In this document: positions 41,501 to 48,608 of the stretch, in pieces | Layout of the letters: each line of letters starts with the position of its first letter | Numbering within the stretch: the stretch's first letter is position 1 | Origin: JALZKA01 sp033856515 | Lineage (GTDB): Bacteria; Actinomycetota; Thermoleophilia; Solirubrobacterales; 70-9 | Direction of reading: 5' to 3' | Length of the DNA: 64,000 bases | Assembly (NCBI GenBank): GCA_033856515.1 | Contig: JAWVEY010000047.1 | Span: forward strand, 62,001-126,000 | Made by a program: the position numbers and the translations under genes | The notes under the pieces: model-generated | Seen by the model: the letters and a program-made list of their open reading frames with translations, nothing else | The model's database searches: none | Told to the model about the DNA's origin: nothing

Positions 41501-42251
41501 TCACCTCCAGACCCTGGCCTGGGAGGAATACGACTACACCTGGATCAGCGTCACCAACGGTGAGCCCGGCGAGTACGTCGTCACGCCGCTGCCGGGCTCG
41601 GTCCCATTCAAGAACTCGATGTTCGAGACACGGCCGACCCCGGACGAGGGCATCACCGCCACGGTCGAGCAAAGCCGCCGCGGCGGAGGCGAGCAGGTGC
41701 TCCGCTACGACGTCGGCGAGGACCCCGGTCAGAAGGTGACCTTCATCGAGCGCAGCGATGGCATCTGGAACGAGCTTGGGACGGCGACTGAGGGCAAGGG
41801 GACGATCCCGTTCACCCCAGGCCCCGCACTTGAGGGCGACCGCGAGATCGTCGCCCAGTACGACATCAACGGCATCCCCGGCCCCGTCGAGGTCTTGGAC
41901 GTCTACGACGCACCGCCACCGCCCACGGCCGATGAGGCGAGCGGCGTAAAGGTCAAGAGGAAGGGCAAGAAGCTCACGATCAAGTGGGCGAAGGTCACGG
42001 ACGCCACCGAGTACGCAGTCGTCGTCTCCCAAGACAACGGGATCCAGAAGTCCAAGACCATCCCGGCGAAGAAGCGCTCCCTGAAGGTCGGCGGCATCCC
42101 GCCGACCGAGGGCGGCACCGTCGCCGTGTCCGGCATCGGCCCGCTCCTCGACGTCGGCACAGAAGACACCGCGACCTTCAAGGCGATCAAGAAGAAGCCC
42201 GACCGCCGCATCCCCTTCTCGAAGCTCGGCCAGGGCGGCCCGGAGCTCTAA
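38595..42251 (+). CDS. Large secreted multi-domain beta protein with C-terminal Fn3-like domain
   Basis: About 1218 residues. A signal peptide (MALAFAAIVAALLVLGVPAAQA) is followed by a DUF11-like conserved repeat (DVGLTISDNPDPVATND...), a segment with WGGDCAFAGTNTVCSL typical of listerial B-repeats, a PKD-like region, a central body of about 500 residues I cannot assign, and a C-terminal fibronectin III-like domain (GKKLTIKWAKVTDATEYAVVVS) ending in a basic tail. It is probably extracellular or wall-attached. The start is uncertain: ATG 38595 is chosen; a GTG at 38577 and an ATG at 38625 are alternatives. No catalytic motif was recognised. Confidence 0.75.
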   Translation: MIGRRETALRMALAFAAIVAALLVLGVPAAQAQNPQAPVDVGLTISDNPDPVATNDPNFQYQFQVQNFTSTNIAYAVEVVFDIPHHVSLPSIPGGCYQPAGDKLVCTMGSIEPFGIRSRNIPVKHLLNGPINFQGTVNSGIQADPVPGNNTDFETTTVTGTQAPSWTVSVNRVGPGTVRGHGISCGIDFNPGLDCEEPFSEGGTATLRANDAENFVAWGGDCAFAGTNTVCSLPVTGNMNVDATFVASQPPSAGFHIDRETGEPREMVMFDASSVINATTISYQMDPPGPGGFKGGFTTSGLSPYTGMRLTDPGTYSIKQTVTGPGGAATVIKDVTIDGSTNFLGKPPPSVSFSAGDEALIQPSVASTQTCAINGQLVVGLAEAQGCFFHAAQPEDLPAPERDVADENWSLNLLFASLNQPECQNQDDLPAACAEAAAKQGVDIYYTRGTMMLNGMKVTPAAGAAVVFYPAIGKVVSSDAKITFEGEEFPAFPAHTGELNLDVGISDFTTTRKALPLFTFKGTDLPDIGGFKIDGDISIALAQEGARRFSELAVNMKLPEQFATSADTRPSGGVKLQATNAEGIVLSDIVIDVPEAFLGSVRMTDLNFTYKRGGEVPPTADPECTRKWWKARGEIYILPEGDEDGNGLDMNPPPNREGVAFCAGTFHSAGGEFNFSDATAPQIFPGVLLKALAFNMQLDPAVFSGSGRIESGKIVTASGGLLVAFARPEAPYTIKAEDGGGTMDLLDGHVLKSTSFALGGDVAVILPGDGPDDPGLALANASFLYSYPDYVKADGLVRIDTFLYTIEAFGGFQANAFTRKFDAFVGGNVCLAGGISIEGYSGCVGGEARVSSKGTSVCLILIDDGFEPGIGYAWGDTLPHIFNGISDGCKPSQYWETDIKPPSARALAGVEHSDVALRGGAEPVSFTVKPGDETKNVELHGVGGAPAVEIEAPNGETITTVPNEMQIGDHLQTLAWEEYDYTWISVTNGEPGEYVVTPLPGSVPFKNSMFETRPTPDEGITATVEQSRRGGGEQVLRYDVGEDPGQKVTFIERSDGIWNELGTATEGKGTIPFTPGPALEGDREIVAQYDINGIPGPVEVLDVYDAPPPPTADEASGVKVKRKGKKLTIKWAKVTDATEYAVVVSQDNGIQKSKTIPAKKRSLKVGGIPPTEGGTVAVSGIGPLLDVGTEDTATFKAIKKKPDRRIPFSKLGQGGPEL

Positions 42252-42275
42252 GCCCCCTCGTAGACTCGGCGGCCC

Positions 42276-43370
42276 ATGGCCGACGACGTCATCTCATTCG
42301 CCCGCGGCGCTCCCAGCGCCGACATCCTGCCCGCCGAAGCCGTCCGCGAGGCCGCGGTGATCGCGCTCGAAAACGATTGGAAGCGCGCGCTCTCTTACGG
42401 GACCGGCAAGGGCCATCCCGGCCTGGCGGACTGGGTGGCAGGTCTCCACGGGCTCGATTCCTCGCAGGTCATGGTCACGAACGGATCGATGGAAGCGGCG
42501 GCGTTCGTGTTCCAGCACCTGCTGAAGCGCGGCGACCGCGTGATCGTCGAGCAGCCCTCATACGATCGCACGCTGCTCTTGCTGGAACGAGCCGGAGTCG
42601 AATTCGTCCCGGTTCCGCTCGAGTCCGACGGCGTGGACGTCGCAGCGGTTGAGGCGGCGCTCGCCGAGGGGCCCGTGAAGCTCGCCCACATCATCCCCAA
42701 CTTCCACAACCCGGCCGGCTGCACCCTCTCCGACGCAAAGCGAACCCGGCTGGTCGAGCTCGCGGCCGAGCATGACTTCATCCTGTTCGAGGACGACCCC
42801 TACCGGCTCATCTCCTTCGGCTCTGAGCAACACGAGACGATGCTTTCGATGGACAGCGCCGGCAAGGTCATCCATGCTTCCTCCTTCTCGAAGACGGTCA
42901 GCCCCGGCGTTCGCGTCGGCTACCTGGCGGGCGAGCCCGAGCAGATCGCGTTCCTGGCCAAGCGCGCCGGCGAGACCTACATCTCGCCGAACATGCTGGC
43001 CGAGTCGATCGTGTTCGCGCTGTGCGAGTCGGGCGGACTGAAACAGAACGTCGAGGTGGTGAACGCGGCGCTCCGCAACCGCCGCGACGCGCTGGTCGAG
43101 GCGCTTTCCGAGCACATCCCCGAGGCGGACTTCGTTGTCCCCGAGGGCGGCTACTTCCTGTGGCTCACCCTGGACGACGACGTAGACACTCCAACGCTGC
43201 TGGAGGCGGCCGCGAAGGAGGGCGCCCCATTCGTCGCCGGCCCGGATTTCCTGCTCGAGGGTGGCCACAACGCGCTGCGGCTTTCGTTCGCAAGCGTGCC
43301 TGCGGATCGCGTCGCCGAGGGCGTGGCCCGCATCGCCAAGGCGCTCGACGGCATTCGTGCCGCTGTGTAG
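42276..43370 (+). CDS. PLP-dependent aminotransferase, fold type I (2-aminoadipate transaminase-like)
   Basis: A 364-residue aminotransferase. The PLP lysine is in SSFSKTVSPGVRVGY, the cofactor ring region in NFHNPAGCTLS, and EDDPYRLISF is the Asp-bearing strand. The layout fits the LysN/MocR-catalytic-domain group that lacks the N-terminal regulator. TAGACT at 42261-42266 is 9 bases before the ATG. It is followed 59 bases later by the kinase cluster, but no link is evident. Confidence 0.88.
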   Translation: MADDVISFARGAPSADILPAEAVREAAVIALENDWKRALSYGTGKGHPGLADWVAGLHGLDSSQVMVTNGSMEAAAFVFQHLLKRGDRVIVEQPSYDRTLLLLERAGVEFVPVPLESDGVDVAAVEAALAEGPVKLAHIIPNFHNPAGCTLSDAKRTRLVELAAEHDFILFEDDPYRLISFGSEQHETMLSMDSAGKVIHASSFSKTVSPGVRVGYLAGEPEQIAFLAKRAGETYISPNMLAESIVFALCESGGLKQNVEVVNAALRNRRDALVEALSEHIPEADFVVPEGGYFLWLTLDDDVDTPTLLEAAAKEGAPFVAGPDFLLEGGHNALRLSFASVPADRVAEGVARIAKALDGIRAAV

Positions 43371-43429
43371 TTCCGTCGCGCCGAGGCTCTACAGAACGTA
43401 AGCTTGCATCAGGAGGTGCAACGGAGGGC

Positions 43430-45319
43430 ATGATCGAGGCTGGGACCAGCGTCGCGGGGTACCGCGTCCTCAGGATGATCGGACGGGGAGGAATGGGCGT
43501 CGTCTATGAGGCCGTCCAAACCTCGCTCGACCGGCGCGTCGCGCTGAAGGTCCTGAGGCCGGAGCTTGCCGACGACCCCGACTTCGTCGATCGCTTCCGC
43601 CGCGAGGGAAGGCTTCAGGCCTCGATCGAGCACCCGCACGTCCTGGACGTCTACGAGGTCGGGGAGTCGGAGCACGGCCTGTTCATGTCGATGCGCCTCG
43701 TCTCCGGCCAGACCCTGCTCGACCTCCTTCGTGACGGCGAGCTTGGCGCCGAGCGCAGCCTCAACCTGCTCGACCAGGTCACCGACGCGCTCGACGCAGC
43801 GCACGCGGCGTCGCTGATCCACCGTGACGTCAAGCCGCAGAACGTCCTCGTCGACGAGGACGACCATGCTTATCTCGCGGACTTCGGCCTGACCCGGGGC
43901 GGCACCGAGACGACCATCGCCACCTCCGGGCCGATGCTCGGCTCGGTCGCGTATGTGGCGCCGGAGATCGTGCGGGGCGAGGAGCCCACCCCAGCCTCCG
44001 ACCGGTACTCGTTCGCCGCCACGATCTTTCACTGCCTGACCGGCGACGTCGTCTATCCGCTCGGCTCGGACGCCGCCATCCTCTACGCGCATGCGACCGA
44101 GCCGCCGCCGAGCGCCACTCAGCGCAGGCCCGAGCTTCCGGATGCGCTCGACTCGGTCTTCGGCGCCGCCCTCGCGAAGCAGCCCGACGAGCGCCCACGG
44201 ACCGCGCGGTCCATCACCCGAGCCGTTCGCGATGCGTTGGGACCCCGCGCGGAGGACCTTGGTTCTCCGCAGATCGTCGGCCCGTTGGAGATGGTCCGCG
44301 ACTCGACCCCAAACGCGCCGGCGTCCTCGTCGTCGCGGCCATGGGCCAGGGTCGCAGCGGCCACGTGTGTGGTGATCGTGGCGATGGCACTGGCGGCGGC
44401 AGCCGCGCTTTCTCTCGACGACGACACCGACGCGGCCACTTCAAGTTCCGGCCCCGTGGTGGCGCTTCCTGTAATCGCGGAAGGCGCCGAGCCGCTCGGC
44501 AGCGACCTGGCGGGACCTTTCGACTCGGTGGATTGCCGCGGCGATACGGCTTCGTCCGCATCGGTGCCGTGCTCGGTCGTCCAGTCGGAGCTCCCTGGGA
44601 CGACGCTCTTGGCCCCTGCGGACGGCGCGATCGTCGGCTGGACCGTCATGGGAGCCGAGGGAGAGCTCGCACTCGACGTGATCCGGCCCCGAGGCGCGGA
44701 CACCGTGCGGGTCGAGCGCTCCCAGTGGGAGGTCGCGGGGAACACCGGCCCGAATCGCTTCGAAACCGCGCTCCGAGTCGAGGCCGGCGATCAGATCGGC
44801 GTCCAGCTGGGCCCGGGTGCCTCGATCGGCGTAAAGGGAACCGAGGGCGCGACAACGCAGAGATGGTTCGAGCCGGCGGGCGGCGCCTACGGAGCGCCGG
44901 ACAAGGACACGGGGACCGGCTTCGACAATGAAGTGGCTCTGCGAGCCGAGTTCGTTCCCGGCGAAAGCGTGCCGACGTTGAAGAGCCTTACCGGTGCCGC
45001 CGCGGCGAATGCACCCGACGGGAAGGTCAGGGACAGCTCGATCGTCCAGATCGACGAGCCTAAGCCCCAACGCCTGCGGTTCGAGCTCGTCGAGGCCGAC
45101 GGCCGAGTTGTGCTGGACGTCCTCGACGGGGACGAGAGAACGCTCCGGGTCTTCATCACGGGTCTCGAGCCCGGAGGCATCCCGGTCGAGCTCAAGACTT
45201 TCGACTACCCGGGGGAGACGTTCGCCGAGGCAGACGTCTGGTGGGTGAACCCGAGCAGCGGGCGAATGATCTTTCACTTCTTGACCCTGGGCAGGGACAA
45301 CCTCGAGTTCTCGGGGTAG
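43430..45319 (+). CDS. Transmembrane Ser/Thr protein kinase with extracytoplasmic sensor domain
   Basis: A 629-residue PASTA-less PknB-type kinase. Kinase motifs are complete: glycine loop GRGGMG (residues 18-23), ATP lysine K40, HRDVKPQN with D133, DFG at 151-153 and an activation loop rich in Thr (TETTIATSGPMLGSVAYVAPE). One membrane helix lies near residues 303-328. The extracytoplasmic domain of about 300 residues has a cysteine pair (VDCRGD...VPCSVVQ) and the pattern GxIxGWxVxGAxGxLALxVIR, shared with the next gene. An SD (GGAGG) precedes the ATG. It heads a kinase, pseudokinase, FHA-HTH cluster. Confidence 0.92.
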   Translation: MIEAGTSVAGYRVLRMIGRGGMGVVYEAVQTSLDRRVALKVLRPELADDPDFVDRFRREGRLQASIEHPHVLDVYEVGESEHGLFMSMRLVSGQTLLDLLRDGELGAERSLNLLDQVTDALDAAHAASLIHRDVKPQNVLVDEDDHAYLADFGLTRGGTETTIATSGPMLGSVAYVAPEIVRGEEPTPASDRYSFAATIFHCLTGDVVYPLGSDAAILYAHATEPPPSATQRRPELPDALDSVFGAALAKQPDERPRTARSITRAVRDALGPRAEDLGSPQIVGPLEMVRDSTPNAPASSSSRPWARVAAATCVVIVAMALAAAAALSLDDDTDAATSSSGPVVALPVIAEGAEPLGSDLAGPFDSVDCRGDTASSASVPCSVVQSELPGTTLLAPADGAIVGWTVMGAEGELALDVIRPRGADTVRVERSQWEVAGNTGPNRFETALRVEAGDQIGVQLGPGASIGVKGTEGATTQRWFEPAGGAYGAPDKDTGTGFDNEVALRAEFVPGESVPTLKSLTGAAAANAPDGKVRDSSIVQIDEPKPQRLRFELVEADGRVVLDVLDGDERTLRVFITGLEPGGIPVELKTFDYPGETFAEADVWWVNPSSGRMIFHFLTLGRDNLEFSG

Positions 45320-45328
45320 GCGCTCCCC

Positions 45329-46741
45329 GTGAAGCCGGGAAGCGTCGTCAGCGCGTTTCGCATCCAGCGCGTGATCGCCAAGGGCGCGACGAGCGCCGTT
45401 TACGAGGCAATGCAGATGTCGCTGGGCCGGACGGTGGCGCTGCGCCTCCTCACGCCCGACCACTATGAGGACGCCGACGCCATCGCGAGGTTCGACGAGC
45501 GGCAGCGCCGGGCCGCCTCGTTGCACCATCCGAACGTCGTGCCGCTTTACGAGGCCGGCGAGTGGGAGGGCGGCCGCTTCGTGGCGTCGAGGTTCGTCCG
45601 CGGCAAGACCCTTGCGACCTTGATCGAGGAAGGCTCTCCTCCCGCGCGGGGCTCACTCGACTCATTGAGGGGGGCGCTCGGCGCGATCCACGCTTCGGGC
45701 CTGGCGCACGGGCGAGTCTCGACCCGGAACATCATCGTGGACTCGGGCGGGACCCCTTATCTGGCGGATCTCGGAGCCGCCGAGGGCGGGAGCCCCGAAG
45801 AGGACACGCGGGAGCTGGAGGAGATCCTTTCGGCGCTCCCCGAGCGAGCCCCGCGGCGCCTCTGGCCTGCCCTCCTGGTGGGAGCTGCGGCGATCGCCGC
45901 CGTGGCGGTGTCAATTGTCCTTCTGAGTGACGGTGGCAGCGAAGAGGATCCGGGATTCGGGCAATTCGGCTGCAGCGAGGATCTGAGCCCCAACACGCCC
46001 GCTTGCACGCTCGTCCAAACCGAGCTCGACGGACGCGATCTCGCGATGCGGCGCTCCGGGGTGATTCGCGGCTGGGAGGTTCGCGGCGCGTCGGGAGGCC
46101 TGGCGCTTCAGGTGATCCGGGAAAGCAAGGACGGGGTCTTCGTCGCCGGGTTCTCGCAGCCGGAGAGCGTCGACGATGCCGCGCCCCAATCCTTCACGGC
46201 CGACATCGGGGTCAAAGAGGGAGACAGGATCGGAATCCTGCTCACGCCGGGCGGCTCCGTCGGAGCCGCCCCGCCCACGGAGGGCTCGACCATCGTGCGG
46301 TGGGACGGCGGGCTGACCGCGGATACCCAGGCCGCGAGCGGAACCCCGCTGGAGGGCGAGCTGATGGTGCAAGCGGACGTCGACTACGGCGCAAAGCCGA
46401 GCAATCCAGGGCAAATCACAGGCGCCGAGGCAGCCTCCGCTCCCGAAGGAGAGCCCCTTGCCGAGATTTCCGCGCCGCTCGAGGGAGGTCGCGCGGGCCG
46501 GGTCGTTCTTGTGGAGCTCCCCGAAGGGATCGCCGTGGAAGTACTCCGCGGCGACACGAGGCTCGCCCGGCTCGAGATCCCCGACGCCGATCCGGACGGG
46601 GACGTGATCGGGCTCGAGGAGAACTGCGGCGGTGAAACCGGGCGGGGGTTCTGCTTTCGCTGGCGCAACCCGGGCGAGGAGCTCGCCCTCGTTCACGTGT
46701 ATCAGGTGCTTCCGAGCGGCGAGATCAAGCTCATCGGCTAG
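45329..46741 (+). CDS. Transmembrane pseudokinase with the same extracytoplasmic domain
   Basis: A 470-residue paralog of the kinase at 43430, starting with GTG 9 bases after it. The catalytic residues are lost: the ATP lysine is R39 (VALRLL), HRD has become HGR (127-129) and DFG is DLG (147-149). The glycine loop reads AKGATSAV. Only about 30 residues separate DLG from the membrane helix (PALLVGAAAIAAVAVSIVLL), so most of the C-lobe is missing. The extracytoplasmic half keeps the paired cysteines and the VQTELDG...GVIRGWEVRGASGGLALQVIR signature. It is predicted to be a non-catalytic partner or decoy of the upstream kinase. Confidence 0.85.
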   Translation: MKPGSVVSAFRIQRVIAKGATSAVYEAMQMSLGRTVALRLLTPDHYEDADAIARFDERQRRAASLHHPNVVPLYEAGEWEGGRFVASRFVRGKTLATLIEEGSPPARGSLDSLRGALGAIHASGLAHGRVSTRNIIVDSGGTPYLADLGAAEGGSPEEDTRELEEILSALPERAPRRLWPALLVGAAAIAAVAVSIVLLSDGGSEEDPGFGQFGCSEDLSPNTPACTLVQTELDGRDLAMRRSGVIRGWEVRGASGGLALQVIRESKDGVFVAGFSQPESVDDAAPQSFTADIGVKEGDRIGILLTPGGSVGAAPPTEGSTIVRWDGGLTADTQAASGTPLEGELMVQADVDYGAKPSNPGQITGAEAASAPEGEPLAEISAPLEGGRAGRVVLVELPEGIAVEVLRGDTRLARLEIPDADPDGDVIGLEENCGGETGRGFCFRWRNPGEELALVHVYQVLPSGEIKLIG

Positions 46742-46764
46742 ATAGGTCGCCCGGGCGACGTCGG

Positions 46765-47463
46765 ATGGGCAATGATTCGGCCGTGGCATTTTCACGGCAC
46801 GACTTCTCTCCCGCTGAGCTGACCGAGGTGCTCGCGGCCGAGCGCGTCGGTGAGCCATTCGTGGCCTTCCGGGACGCGGATGCCGAGCTTCAGCTCATGG
46901 CGCTCGGCGGCGAACGCCTCTGCATCGGCCGCGACGCCGGCAACGACGTGGTCCTCCCGTGGGACGTCGAGGTTTCGCGGCTCCACGCGCTCCTCGAGCG
47001 CCTAGGCGGGGCATGGACCGTCGTCGACGACGACCTCTCGCGGAACGGCACGTTCGTAAACGGGACGCGGGTCCGCGGCCGGCGGCGCCTGAGCGACCGC
47101 GACGTCGTTCGCGTCGGAGTGACCCAGGTGCTCTATCGCAATCCGGCTAGCGAGGCTGAAGAGACTCCGCGCGTCTCGAGCCACGCGGAGGTGGCGGGCA
47201 TCACGCCCGGGCAGCGGCGAGTCCTGATCGCGCTTTGCCGCCCGCTCCTGGACTCCGCCGAGCCGGGCGCGACCCCGCCGTCGAACCCTGAGCTGGCGGA
47301 GGAGCTCGGCGTCTCGACCGAGGCGGTCCGCACCCATCTCAAGGCGCTCTTCAGGCTGTTCGAGATCCCCGACCTGCCGCAGAACCGCAAGCGAGCTGAG
47401 CTCGCGCGGCGGGCGCTGGCCTCCGGCGTCGTCGTGACCCGCGATCTGGGGGACGAGCGCTAA
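46765..47463 (+). CDS. FHA domain protein with C-terminal HTH (putative kinase output)
   Basis: A 232-residue protein. The FHA domain (about residues 45-125) has LCIGRDAGNDVVL, VSRLHALLE and SRNGTFVNG, the phosphothreonine-binding residues of the family. The C-terminal region has TPGQRRVLIALC and NPELAEELGVSTEAVRTHLKALFRLF, a LuxR-type helix-turn-helix. Such proteins can read phosphothreonine on a kinase and bind DNA. It follows the kinase and pseudokinase genes by 23 bases, so it is probably their downstream partner. Its DNA target is not known. Confidence 0.88.
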   Translation: MGNDSAVAFSRHDFSPAELTEVLAAERVGEPFVAFRDADAELQLMALGGERLCIGRDAGNDVVLPWDVEVSRLHALLERLGGAWTVVDDDLSRNGTFVNGTRVRGRRRLSDRDVVRVGVTQVLYRNPASEAEETPRVSSHAEVAGITPGQRRVLIALCRPLLDSAEPGATPPSNPELAEELGVSTEAVRTHLKALFRLFEIPDLPQNRKRAELARRALASGVVVTRDLGDER

Positions 47464-47503
47464 AAGCCCTTGGTCAAGCCGTAAACCAGCAGTTCTGCAC
47501 TTT

Positions 47504-47543
47504 CTCTACCAAAGTGGTGGAGATTATGTATTCTTTACCACCA
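47504..47543. promoter_or_regulatory. Alternative hairpins/possible operator upstream of the 64-residue gene
   Basis: CTCTACCA (47504-47511) pairs with TGGTGGAG (47515-47522) across a 3-base loop, and the same TGGTGG can instead pair with CCACCA at 47538-47543. The stretch is AT-richer than its surroundings and contains TATTCT (47528-47533), a possible -10 box. It may be the operator of a regulator, perhaps the FHA-HTH protein, or an RNA switch. A strong SD follows at 47605. Confidence 0.4.
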
Positions 47544-47615
47544 AATCACATGACGTTGAGGGGACACGCCTACGGTGCGTGGGGAGACGCTCGACCAGAG
47601 AGAAGGAGGTGCCAA

Positions 47616-47810
47616 ATGGCCCCAGTGACGATGATCGAAGGAAACAGGACGATGGATGCGGGAACGCACCGTAGGGTCGCCGAGCGGCGCTTCTCGGCGC
47701 TGGCCGCGGCCGTCCGTGAGCACGAGGCCAACGTTCGCCGGCGCGAGTACTCGATGCGCCCGCAGGACCAGTACCTCTACAGGCGCCTTCGCCAGATCTT
47801 GGGCGAGTAA
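47616..47810 (+). CDS. Basic 64-residue protein with strong SD
   Basis: A small helical protein (RVAERRFSALAAAVREHEANVRRREY, QDQYLYRRLRQILGE). An AAGGAGGT SD (47604-47611) lies four bases before the ATG at 47616, by far the strongest ribosome site in the window. A longer in-frame start at 47514 lacks a ribosome site. It is the last gene of the kinase cluster and is separated from the FHA gene by a structured 152-base leader. No family recognised. Confidence 0.6.
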   Translation: MAPVTMIEGNRTMDAGTHRRVAERRFSALAAAVREHEANVRRREYSMRPQDQYLYRRLRQILGE

Positions 47811-47868
47811 CCGATCTTCCTTCTACGGCGCGTCGGTCCCTCGGGCGGGGGGCCGGCGCGCCACTTTT

Positions 47869-48582
47869 CTAGCGGCCGTAGCGGTCCGAAGAGATCACGA
47901 GCTGCTCGGGTAGCGGCGCTCGCGGCTCGGGCGCCGGATCGGCGCGGACCGAGACGGTCTCGGACACGCTGCGGGAGACGGAGTGGCTGCCGTCAGCGGA
48001 CTTGACGACGACCTCATCGTCATCGGAAGATTCGAGCTCGCCGTCGAGGCCCGGGTAGATCCCGGTTCCCTTGAGGTAGTGGAGGAGCTCCTCGGCCTCG
48101 TTCTCGAAGCGGAGGATCGTGACCTTCGCGCCTGGCTCGACATCGGCGAGCAACACGCCTTGCTCGCGGACGCCCTCGACGATCGGGTGGCCGTGCGGAC
48201 AGGTCTTGGCATCACCGATCGCGGCCAGCATGCGCTCCTCCAACACGGGGGACATCGCGTGCTCCATCCGTTCGGCCTCCTCGTGGACCTCGTCCCAGGG
48301 GATGCCCAGGACGTCGGTGAGGAAGCGCTCGATCAGACGGTGGCGACGGACGATGGCCGTCGCGTGGTCGCGCCCGTCGTCGGTGAACGAAAGCGTCTTG
48401 TCCTTGGCCCGGCTCACGTAGCCGTCGCGCTCCAGGCGGCCGATCATCTCGTGGACGGTCGGCGGCGAGAGCTGCATCGCGCGGGCGACGTTTGCGCCGG
48501 TCATCGGCAGCCCCGCCTCCTCGAGCCAGAACATGATCTGGAGGTACTCCTCTTCAGCGACCGTTGCGTGATCGTGAGACAT
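47869..48582 (-). CDS. DtxR/MntR-family metal-dependent transcriptional regulator
   Basis: A 237-residue regulator with N-terminal winged helix (TGANVARAMQLSPPTVHEMIGRLERDGYV), a dimerisation and metal domain, and a C-terminal SH3/FeoA-like extension. Metal ligands are visible in RRHRLIERFL and VHEEAERMEH; the Cys102 of DtxR is Glu here, as in MntR-like proteins, so Mn or Fe sensing is open. TAAGAT (48595-48590) ends 7 bases before the ATG at 48582, and a GGGGTCAGACCC repeat lies directly upstream of it. Confidence 0.88.
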   Translation of the reverse strand: MSHDHATVAEEEYLQIMFWLEEAGLPMTGANVARAMQLSPPTVHEMIGRLERDGYVSRAKDKTLSFTDDGRDHATAIVRRHRLIERFLTDVLGIPWDEVHEEAERMEHAMSPVLEERMLAAIGDAKTCPHGHPIVEGVREQGVLLADVEPGAKVTILRFENEAEELLHYLKGTGIYPGLDGELESSDDDEVVVKSADGSHSVSRSVSETVSVRADPAPEPRAPLPEQLVISSDRYGR

Positions 48583-48595
48583 CAAAACGATCTTA

Positions 48596-48608
48596 GGGGT
48601 CAGACCCT
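48596..48608. repeat. GGGGTCAGACCC palindrome between two minus-strand genes
   Basis: GGGGTCAGACCCT (last base changed). It overlaps the stop codon of the HAD phosphatase (cta on the plus strand at 48607-48609) and sits immediately upstream of the -10 box of the DtxR-family gene, so it probably contacts the promoter. Confidence 0.75.

Noticed and set aside
36500..42032. Minus-strand ORFs of 350-660 codons opposite sucC (36500-37579), sucD and the giant secreted protein (38658-40640, 40755-42032)
   Set aside because: The plus-strand proteins have strong family motifs; the opposite frames are open only because of GC-rich third positions.
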